A stretch of 64,000 nt of DNA. Origin: Anodontia alba (taxonomy: Eukaryota; Mollusca; Bivalvia; Lucinida; Lucinidae). Positions 35,676 to 47,600 of the stretch are shown piece after piece. Both the position numbers and the translations under genes were made by a program. The stretch's first letter is position 1; every line of letters begins with the position of its first letter. The notes under the pieces are model-generated. The model saw nothing but the letters and a program-made list of their open reading frames with translations, was not told the DNA's origin and made no database searches. The stretch lies in NCBI GenBank assembly GCA_964016985.1, contig OZ024821.1:88406535-88470534 (forward strand), given 5' to 3'.

Positions 35676-38600
35676 CTTTGAACCTAGGGTGAAGATTTCA
35701 AACGTCGGTAGCTTTTACTAATGACCGTTCCAAGGCGACAGTTCTGGCGTATTTGTACTTTGTAAGGCCATTACGAAAACATGCCTATTCAAATATACTG
35801 AAAATTCTACAACCAAAACTGAAAATTTTCAGATAAAACATTCTGATATTCTTCATATTTCTGCTCAAAACATAGATTTTGGGTATTTGTTAGAACCGCC
35901 TCGCCTCGCTCGAATGGGGCTTAAGGGGATCAAAATTATATAGGCATGTTTTCGTGATGATTGTGGCTACTCGCTGCTTTTCTTTCATTTTTTTGTCCTA
36001 TTTGTTTGTCTTATACACGTTTAAGAGACGCAACTCTGTCTTTGTCTAACCTCTGAAAAGGGATGTGCTCAGTAGACAAGAATTTACTCCTCAATTCTTA
36101 GTGGAAAGGGGTCTGCTCTGACACGAAAGAATGAACTCCCCTAAAGAGTAACTTCTTTTCTTTAAGCGTAGACCCTTCGCAAAAGAACATCGGTTTATAG
36201 GAAATATGAGGTTGCATGTCCGTGATGGCATTGAAATGACCTAAGAGAATGAGTATGTCTGTCCGTGGTGGCACTGAAATGTCCCAGAAGAATGAGTATG
36301 TCAGTCCGTGGTGGCATTGAAATGCCATAGAAGAATGAGTTTGTCTGTCCGTGGTGGCACTAAAATGTCCCAGAAGAATGAGCATTTCTGTTCGTGGTGG
36401 TACTGAAATGCCCTAGAAGAATGAGTATGTATGTCCGTGGTGGCATTTACTAACGATAAATAATAAGAAAAGCACTGTTCTCATGATACTGTATAAGCCT
36501 CGTCAAGACCATCCCCCTCTGCTTCGGGAATAAGTTCTTATTACCCAACCAGGAGCCAAATTAAACAGCCAACGGTGGACAATAAGAAGGGCAATGTTCT
36601 CATGGTACTAGGTGAGCCTAGCCTCCTGTCCTTTGAGAAAGAGTTCTAATTACCCCATCAGGGACCAAATTTAAGAGTTAATGATGAACAATAAGAAGGG
36701 CAATGTTCTTATGATATTATATGAGCCTCGTCTGGGTCCTAAACCTCTGCTTTGAGAATAAGTTCTAATTGCCCCACCTGGCACCAGACTAAAGGGTTAA
36801 TGATGAGCAGTAAGACCGGTAATGTTCTCATGATACTATATAAGCCTCGGCAGGGCCTTCCACCTCTGTTTGGGGACTAAGTTCTCAATGCCCTACCAGG
36901 GGCCAGACTGAGGAGCTAATGATAAACAATAAGAAGGGTATGAAACTATATTAACCTCGCCAGAGCCCTCCTCCTCTCTTTTGGGAATACGGATTGCCCT
37001 ACCAGGGACTACACTGAAGGGCAATGTTCCCAGAATACAATATGAAACTCGTCATTCTTCAAACATATCCGAAATACACCTATACTCAGTCTCAACAGGT
37101 GTGTGTGTTTTTTGTTGTTGTGTTTTTTTGTTTTGTTTTGTTTTTTTTTTTGTTTTTTTTGTTTTTTTGTTTTTTGATATACCTAGTAGAGTATCCACCA
37201 TTTTACAAAAAGGCGATAACATCTGTGACTTCTTGTTTGTGTTCCGGTTTGCGTTTCTGCAAATCAAGCCACTTCTAAAACTGTTTACTCTAAAACAAAA
37301 AGAATTTGCTCCCCATGGGAGCAAATTCTTCCCTTTTATAACAGATCCCTGTTTTTTCTTAAGAGTGAGATAAAGCCAGAGTGATAGAGTTACTTCCTCT
37401 GAAAGTGTATCCCTTTCCATGACCTTAACTTAATTTGCATTTTGATATCCGTTGATAAATGCGACCATGACGAATTGACTTTGTAAGAGAACAACTGATG
37501 CCGTGATAGATTGCGCGGATGAACAGGCTGCTATGGGCTGGTTCTGTCCGCATATGCCTCGGAAATTTGAATTCAGCCATCAACTACGATAGACACAATA
37601 ATTTCACAACGAAAAATTCCGAGCTGTTACGAAAATTCACGACTGTTTCCGTAAGCCAAATATATGATAAAAATATCGACCAATGAAAAAGGCATAACGA
37701 ACAGACATAAAAACGAAATAACGAAGACGACACAGTGAGTACATGTGTATCGCTTTTACCCTAAGTGATAGTCATGTGTTAGTAAATAGTTTAGACCCAG
37801 ATCAGACGCCGCAGAACGCAGCGCCTGATCAGGGTATTAATATACACTGTTTACCCGAGTGTTCACCACTCATCAAACAATTTTATACACATCAACAGTA
37901 GGGAAAAGAAATTGTTCAATGTTTTAGGACTGGTATGGTAAGGAGCAAGGTGTCCAACTACTTAACTTAAACGCGGTAAATAAGTTTGTTCAATCATGTA
38001 GGGTCCGCTATAGACCTTTTTGATTTTATTGTTTTCATCCGGGCTACTGACCACGTGATTACAATGTTATGCCATGTGACCAAAAATTGTGGATTGCAAA
38101 AACATTTCCGGTTCCATTGATACCAATTGATTCAAGCCAACTTTTACTTGGATAATAAATTCCTTTTTATTAATATTCAATCGTAAATTTTATCTAATAA
38201 ATCTGACTGTTCAATGATATTTTTCCAATCAGCAGGTACGCTCGCAACCGTAATATTGGCTTTATGGTGACCATTTTAACGCCTAGTTTTAGCTAGTTAA
38301 TAAATAAAATATGTGTTAATATTTGTGTTTATGAAATTTAAATGATCAGTCGACGAGAACCTTTTGTGAAAAGAAATTTTTGACGAAAGAAAGCTGCTTT
38401 GTTTTTCTGAAAAACATTGGCCATTTCAATGTCCGATAAACGTAAACAACATTCTGCCATCCAAACCAGAACGATGCTCTCCATTAAAGACCGAGAGGTT
38501 CCGAATGCTTTGAATGTGTGACGTAGTGTTTAAACTGGTCTATAGGAAACTCTTACCTGTATCCTGCTGTGTTTTCCCAAAGAAACCTTTTTGCCTGCCA

Positions 38601-41600
38601 CTAACTCCAATGTGCCTGTAGCATGGTCATAATGGTAGAGTGAGGACACTTGAGGATGTTTTGTAAACAGGTAATTTGCAGCTTTCCTTACAGTGAGGTC
38701 TGGCTCCATAGCGATAATAGCTTGATGGTCATACCTAAAACACATTATGAGCCGTTACGGCTGACATGTGCGCACATCGAAGATTCAGATCAGCCTGCGC
38801 GTTAGCGCATCTGATCAGAATTTTCAGTGGGCGCATTTTTATAGCATAGGCTGCAAAGTTTCTTCGTGTGATCAGACTGCGCGGATGCGCAGACTGATTT
38901 GAGTCTTTGTTAGGCGCATATAGTCTGTAAATTTTGGTTTAAATAAGACTCACTAGTTTACCCGACATGAGCTGCGTTCAGAAACCCCCTTCAACCCCAC
39001 TTTTATATAGTAAAACTGGACTTTACAGGGGTATACATTATTTTTCTTATTTCTGCTCAAAACATACATTGCGGGTACTAGTTACAACCGCCTCGTCGAG
39101 GCGGTTCTAACGAATACGCACAATCTATATTTTGAGCAGAAATATGAAAAATATCAGAAATTTTTACCTGAAAATATTCAATTTTTGGTGGTGAAATTTT
39201 CAGTATATTTGAAAAGGCATGTTTTCGTAATGAGTTTTCTGGGAATGGTAGGGAATATCCGCAAACCGATCTCAAGCTGTCTTTTGGCACAAGCAAAATG
39301 GCGGTTTATGCCAATAATTTTTTGTATGTTTGTTCGTAACAAAAATATGGAAATGTTTACTGGGTTGATAAAATTTATATGATTTATTTGATTCTATATG
39401 AAATAAAGAATTAATATAATTTATTCGATCTAATATCAAGACTCGCCAACAACAAGAATAACGCCTACTATCTAATGTAAGGTCAGATAAGACGTAGTGT
39501 TTACAATAGCCTTTCAGAAGATGGGAAATAGTTTTTGAAAAACTCTCGCGAGTGATTTGCATTGCTGAACGCAGCCCTGGTTTTAACTCCACACAAATGG
39601 ACAGAACCGAAACCATTTTATCGAAACTGGCCAAAATAAACACTGAGTTTAGGATGTTAACATTGGGAGTTCACTAGAATGATAATATTTTGCTTCCGAT
39701 TGTGGTTGCTGTAGAAACTACAGAGGTGCTTGCAAGTTCGAAATTCCTACAGTTTCACCTCTGAGACACTCGCAGACAGAGGTTTCGCTACCTAGTACCT
39801 ACACTTGTTCGCTACGATCAAGTTCGCTATCTGTTTTCGCAACTAGTTAGGATAAAAAAATACTTTAAAATGTACTTAGATGAGTAAATTTAAATGTTTA
39901 TTATATACTAAATAGATTAGATAAGCTTATTATAAAATTATAAAATACAATTACGTATTACAGACGAAATGGCCCAGACCAAAAGTGTCCATACTAAAAC
40001 TACCGCAGTCCAGATAGGCCCTCAGTACTATTACCAAAGCAACCAAATAAGTATTAAAAGGCTATGGCAACTACCAGATTTTACTGAATTGCACTGTTTT
40101 GTCAATATAATTGTGTGTTATGGTATACTGGCGTGCTTAAACATTTTAAAGGGATGTCCGTTCATTAACTTTATTTTCGCAAGTGAAGACTTGTCTTGTC
40201 TTAGATTTTTAATGTAGCTGGGCAACACATAGGGGCTACGCCTAGCAAGTGAAGAAATATTACCTTGGAATTATATATCTATTGTTTGCACACATCGCCT
40301 GCTACAGCAATTAGTCATGCTGGATTACCTGTATGTAAATTTGGTCTTAATTATTCCCACTTCTACTGACACTGAAACGGACTCCGAATCACAGGCAAAA
40401 AAAATAAGATGTTGCATTGACGTTAATGCGACGTTATATGAACATCATGTGCCCGCCGGGTTGCTAGTCAAACTCCGTGTAACATTGACGACATTGTAAT
40501 TATTTTATCAATATTGTAACAGACAAGAGTCCAAATTTAGCTGTACCTTTCACTATCTCATTCCTACACACAATGTAAATAAGAATTCCGCCGGTCGATG
40601 TCGCACCTGCTTTGGGCAAAGTTACGGGAGCGCGAAATCTAGGTCAGTGGCACCGGGTCATAGTGCGGGCTTGAAGAGTATGTCGCAGACAATTACTATG
40701 CAAGATTTGACACACGCAGCTATCCCCGCCACCGAAATACGCATTTTAATTCTAGATTCGACGTAAAATCACGACAAAGTTACTGGAGCGCAAAATCAAG
40801 GTCAAAGGCACTAGGTCATAATGCATGCTTGAAGTGTATGTCAAGGAAAATTACTATGCAAGATTTGACACTCGTTACTATCAACGCTTCAAAGAAACGC
40901 ACTTTAATGCTAGATTTGACGTAAAATCATGACAAAGTCACTGGAGTGCGAAATCTACGTTGACGACACTGGGTCATAGTGCGCGCTTGAAGATTATGTC
41001 GATGACAATAACTATGAAAGGTTTGACACTCACAGCTTCCGCGCAGTCTGATCAGGGGCTGTCCACAAATAGAATCGTTTGATTCTATAGAATGTTTCAA
41101 TGGAGAGCAAATGCCTTGACCATATGAAACTTAGCGCATGTGAAGGATAGTGTGAATATGCACATTTTGCTCATTCTCAAAGGCACTTTTTCGCTTGGCG
41201 TGACTGCTGAGGTATATGACTGCATATGTAGAAATCGGCCCCGTAATGACATAAGCGACCAGTATTGATTCAAACCATTCTTTGCATCTGTGCCGTCTTA
41301 TTAGAGGCTAGGTCATACTCTAATATAATACATGGACATGGAAGATTCTGTAAGACGTGCAGACATTCGACCAGCAAAGGCCCAGATCAGCTTGTGCATC
41401 CAAGAGGTCTGATCGGGGCCTACTGTGTTCGTCGATATATTCTACAATATTCACGGATACTCTAAGAGGGCAACAATGGCCCTGGTCTGATTATGCGCAT
41501 GCGCAGCTGATCTCAGCCTTTATTGCCCGCATATGTACCTTTGGCTAAGTGCGCTCATATGAGCATTCACGCTATGTGATCAGAATTTTCACTGTGTGCA

Positions 41601-44600
41601 TTTTGGATAACAAAGGATGCTAGATATCTTCATGCGGACAAAGAAGACTCTGATCAGGCTTATATGAGTTTTCGTTGGGCGCCGATCATATGTAGGAAAA
41701 ATCTGTTTCTATTTTAGGTCTAACATATTTACCGAGTGGTTGGGTCCTTAATCTTTATATCTCTAACTTTTGGACTTGCGATATCTTGCTGTTCTTGAAG
41801 TTGTTGGATTTTCTAGAACGATAAAGAAATACAAACACGGTGTGCACTGACATAAAGATTCGCTGAGTTCATTTATATCGCCAGCCAGAAACAAGCAGCG
41901 ATTCGCTAAATCGTTTGCTGGTGCCTTCATATGAATAAGTGAATATTTTTTTCCCTTAAATGCTTTATATATTTGTTCTTGCAAACGGGTATCAAATACA
42001 ACTGCCGTAAAATGTCTCCGCGTACTTCACGATACTGCACCCTGCGGGCACATGACGTTTAAACAACGTCGCATCAACGTCGATCCAACGCCATGCATCG
42101 ACGTTGATGCAATGTTATCTCAATGTTGCTTGCCCACTGAGCAGTTTTATCTTTATTTTCCTTAAGGTCATAGAGCTCATTTTCAATTCAGCTGAGCACG
42201 AAAGTTTCCCTGCTAATAAATATGAAAATGGCAACAAAAGTTGGCATTTTCATATATATTAGCAAAGAAATTTGTATGCTCAGCTATGTTCAGCAAGAAA
42301 GAATTTGCAACTGTAAGTAATTTTAACATGGCAAATTTCATGTTCAGCTGAGTGAGCATGAGCATGAAAAAGATTTATAACCTCGGGGCCTGGTTTCTTG
42401 GAAAATCGAGTTTCGCTTAGCCGGTGCGCGCAGAGGTGTATGCAACATTGCAAACTAAAGGAAGAGGCTCAATAATACCAGGACTTGGATTATCGTTCTT
42501 TTATCTTTTATTTATTTCCAGAGGCAACTTTTGTAGATCATAATTTATTATTACATAAAAAACAGTGTCGCAGGTTATTATCAGCCGTGCATTAACCGGC
42601 GAAAAGCCGTGTATTAACAAGGCAATTCACGCGCTGTTAATACACGGCTACGCAACTTTCAATATGCTCGTACCGGGGCCACAGATTTGCTGCCGTTACG
42701 AGATGTGTACTGCCCGGCCCTAAAAGGAGCATAGTCCGTGGAAATTACGTTCGCGAGACATTGGTGAAAAGGCGAAACAAAATAGTGCAAGAATTAACGC
42801 GAAATGCAGCATTTTTTTCAGTTTTATGCAATAATAGCGATCGAACATGGTTTTTCAATGCATTAACATTCGCGAGGTCCCTTGGGAGGTGTTGAAAACC
42901 GCGGCCGTCGGCCTCGGTTTTCAACACCTCCCAAGGGACCTGGGGAATGTTAATGCATGAAAAAAAAAACATGTTTGATCTCTATATTACTATTCGTTCT
43001 AAGACGGTGGTTCTTGCGATGTTCGTTCTTTGTGGGGTTTATGGCTGCTCGTCGTGGGACTTTGTTCGTGTTTGGTCCTGTTAAATGGTATATTGTTGTG
43101 TTTTGTTGGTCGTGTCTGGTATTTTTAAGAAAGGGAAGAGACAGCTGATAGTTGATTGCTTTGGAGTTCGTTGTTTTGCTACTGTTGAACCAACCGTCGT
43201 AGTTTGTTAAGTCTTCCTCTTGGTGTCATTGTTAAGCTATGGTCTGTGACTATGACACTTCCTGGACATTTTCTTACTATTTTTTTTCTGAAGGTTTAAA
43301 ATGGTTTTTGCCATATGTAAGCATTCTGACCATTTTGGTCGGCAACGCTAACATTTCGTTTCCCACTCCAGGCCTCGCGTGAAATTCTATTCCAACTAGC
43401 CCCAGATGTTTCAAAGGTGATATCTTTAAATGTGTGATAAACGCATGTATGGACGAATGGAAAATTAATTATTTTAGTTACATCGCAAGGCATTAAACTA
43501 CTGAACTACAGAAAAGACATGGATAGTAGATTAGTACATTCCGGTACCAAAATTTAGACATTTTTTTTTAATTCCCGTTGACTTCAATGTATGTCATATA
43601 TAGTTACAAAATTAAATTCGTCGCTCTTAGTGTACAGATTTTAACGCTTAGCACTCTGGGTAAAAATTTCAGCAGACAGTTTGAAATATTTTTCTAATCT
43701 TTTCCAGAAACCAGGTTTTGACATTTCATGCAAATTGTCTCAATATGGATGAAATGTTAAATCCTGTTGGAAAATTAAGAAAAATGGCATCATTTTGTCG
43801 TCTATTGAATTCATCCAGAGAGTGGTAAAGGTTAATAAAATACAATACCATTGGAAAGGAAAATGATAAATGAAATATACAAAATCTCAATAACAGCCAA
43901 TGTCTCTCATTATTTGAGAAAAGCATGGTGTAAGAACATTGTAAAATTCTAAACACCTAATGTCCCGTTGACGTCAATTGTGACATCGCTGAAAAAATGG
44001 CGTAAACACATATACACATCCCGTCTTTAAAAAGTGTTTTCTTATGTCTGTGAATAGATATTTACAATAAATTAAAATGTTTTATTGCTGTTATATTGCT
44101 ACCATGTCATTTTATTGTAATCGGTTCTGTCAAAAGTTCAAAAACTCAAAATATATGTAAGTCTAATGGATCTTCAGAAAAGTGACACCTTTTTTGGCAC
44201 CGGAGTGTAGCACCAGGGAACTTCCGGTTGCAATCAGCATAGCAGAGCTAAAATTAACCCTCACAACTGCAGCAGACGACATACTGACTTGTTTATTTTA
44301 TTTTACATGAAAAATAAAGCATAGGAACTATCAACATTATTTTTCTCCCAAAATATAAAGTCATGAGCATGTCGTCTGCTGCAAATTTGTCTGGCGCTGC
44401 AAGGGTTTAGAGGAGAAAAATAAGTCTTACAGCCAGATCTCTTTCTGACACCAGTCCAGTTGGAGACTTCCGAGCTTCTTGGAATCTCGCCCATATTGCT
44501 TCCCTGCAAGTACGCAATATGAAACAACAATAAAAAACAACCCAGCGGGCACCCAGCAAACACACAACGTCGTTACAACGTCGCTGCAACGTCACGACGT

Positions 44601-47600
44601 TGCAGCGACGTTGTAACGACGTTGATGCGACGTTGTGCGTTTGCTGGGCACATGGCTTTTATGCAACGCCGCTTCAATGTCGATGCAACGACGTTGCATC
44701 GACGTTGAGGCGACGTTGTATGAACGCCATGTACCCGCTGGTTAAGTTTCTCGTGCATATGTATTTGGTCACACACACTCGCGCGCGTGACTGTGTGTGC
44801 GTATGCACGAATACCGGTACAAAAGACACTGTACAGATTGGTGAGTGTTTACTGTCGTGTCAATGTACTTATATTATTGGACTGATCCAGGGTCAAGGTA
44901 AAGCAGATTGTTACGGGAAAACTTTCGACACTTGGTATTTTACAGTTTATCTGTTCTGTTTGACTGAGATAGTATACACTTACGTTTTGAAGTGTATTGA
45001 GTTATAACTCAATTTGTTACAAGTAGTTTCTTTGGAAACACACACAGCTGAAAAGTGTCACGGTCAGGAGTTCGACCCTCTTATATCAATCCCGTGCGTG
45101 CGTGCGTGCGTGCGTGACTTTTACTCCATGTGTGTTCCTTTTTGTTTCTACAATGTATTATTGTTTGGGTCCCGTTTAAAATTATGGAAAAAAAGGAGAA
45201 AAAAAAGTAAATTTCCTCTGACTATCATTTGTAAAATGTACTAGTCTGCATAAAATACCAAAGCCTTTAAAAAATATGCTCTTGGCGGTACCATGGAATA
45301 AGTAAGACTATTATAATGCTATATTATACATGTATCCATATTTTCTAATACAGCAGATGGATCATCGTATTTTCCCTGTAAGACTGATTGTTCATTGTCT
45401 GAACATTGACCCAAAACACATGAAATTGGAAAAAGGGGAACAAATCAATAAATAAAACCACGTAATGCACTTGCAAGAAGACACATCCTGATGAGATGCT
45501 TTGATTATCCGTGCCTTCTGGTCTCTGCACACTATGAAAAATCTCAACCACGCCAATCAACAATCGCGGTCATATTGAGTGGCTGTTGTAGAGCTGTAAT
45601 GACCAATGACCTTACGCATATAGCATTCTATAGGTTTTCTTATACCACGCCTAAAACTATGTTAAGTCATTAACATAAAAAGAATATTTAATTTTTACAA
45701 ACATTGTTTTTCACTTGTTATTATTCCTACGCCAATCGAGCGGGAGATACGGCAAGCGAGAGAGAGACGTGTGGGGCTGATGGGGCACGTCATCAGACTG
45801 CTAATTTGACAGTAATTCTGATTTGACTACTTTTTTTTATAGTTCGTAATATGATTGACTTTAATTCTATTTTGTTTTTTGAGCAAAGAAAATATATTTA
45901 AAAAAAAAGCCATTGATAAATATTTCAGGTATAACATTATATAAATACAAATAAAATATGTACTAAAGATATTGCCACAAAGGTACATGGTACCCACACA
46001 CAATCTTGCTTGTTGGTTTTGTCGTGTATGAATGTATCCACTACACCAATATGTATGCCGGCCTCGGTGGCTCAGTTGGATGCGCCGTCTGACTGGCGAC
46101 CAGGAGGTCGCGGGTTCAACCCCTGCCGAGGTCGGCAACATTCTTTCGTGGAGATTGATCATGAAATATTTTCTACGGTCATTCTCTCCCTTCCGCTGAT
46201 TCAAGAAGGGCAGTTGTCAGTTTCTGGCGAAAGAATGTGCACAATACTGGTTAACCGCTTAGAGGACTAAGCCTGCCCAGTAAACGTGTGGTTAGGTAAA
46301 CTGACCGCGCTCGACATGACCCCATTGGGTTGACTGGGCCGTAAAACCTCAACACTAACAAACACCAATTTGTCCAGGGATACCAGACCTTATGTACAGT
46401 GGACTCTCGTTATCTCGACCTCGCTTATCTCGAATAACGGCTTATCTCGAAGTAAAAATCTGGTCCCAGTTTTAACATTGAAATCTAACTACAGGTAACA
46501 AAATATTGTTGAAAAGAGAAGAAATTGCTCCTATCTCCTCTTTTACACAATATTTTCATTATATCTCTAACTTAAGGAGTCAAATTACATATTCATTTGT
46601 TACATGCAGTTGTTCGGTTTATTGTGTTTTCCCCAATTCCGCAAATCTGATATGTCGAGGTATGGTTATCACGAAGTGTTTCAGAGAGTCCCTTGGACTT
46701 CGAGATACGAGAGTCGACTGTATAACGTCATAAAAATGGTCTAATTATTGTATCCATTGGCATAAACGGGCTCAATGCTAGAAATTTATTAAAAAAATAT
46801 TATAAAAAAGGCAAATACAAGAAGAAGAACATAATATATGATGACTGTTAAAGTTGAGCCAGTGGACAACTCTTTCTAAGGAAAAAAGCTTACATGAGTT
46901 ATGGAAGCTGAATGCCATTTACAGGAGTCATGGAAAATGAATGCCCCGTACAGGCGGCATGGAAGCTGAATGCCCAGAACGAATCTAAGTCCACTGACGT
47001 AAATTAACCTGCTAGGCATCGCTCGCCAAGGCGTAGGTGAGGAGGATGGAGGTAATTGTTCCGTACATACGCTATTTCGATAGCCCTATGGATGGCTTCT
47101 GACAATTGTTGCAAACTAGGGCGGACATAGCTGAAAAGTCATTTCGTTCCTGAATAAACAACGTTTATTACATAAACTCATATTAAGTCCTACCTGATCT
47201 CTGTTGTATTATGTTTCTTTATTTCGTCCACCAGGTCTCGAAATAGATGCCATTTCCACCCAATATTGTGCCAGTCTGTAAATAAGAGTAATGAGTAGCA
47301 GTGTAGACCCGGCTCAGACGTCACAGAAATCCTCGTCAGGGTATACATGACCATAATTGAGTCGGGGACAGCCTTTCCTACAAGATTGCATGTGCATGTG
47401 CGCCCAGCGAGGACTCATGTCAGACTGCGAATCCGCACAGTCTGATCAGTCTTCGTACAGGGGCGTGGGGAGGCTCTGTGGGTAGCCAAACATCTTCAAG
47501 CGGACAGCGAAGACTCTGATCTGCGAGATGCGCAGGCTGATCTGTATCTTTGCTTGGAGCACATACAATCTTCTAGCAAATGTAGTCGTGTAACAAATGC

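Noticed and set aside
37052..37420. 122-codon minus-strand frame with a Lys/Thr-rich stretch
   Set aside because: The rich stretch is the translation of a T/G homopolymer region; the rest is low complexity.
39272..39643. 123-codon minus-strand open frame
   Set aside because: Overlaps the inside of a CTGCGTTCAG-ended repeat; no domain or splice support.
41763..41984. 73-codon minus-strand frame as another exon of the big gene
   Set aside because: It falls between E4 and E3, which already join in phase; no splice sites with fitting phase frame it, and its upstream edge is a PAL-G repeat.
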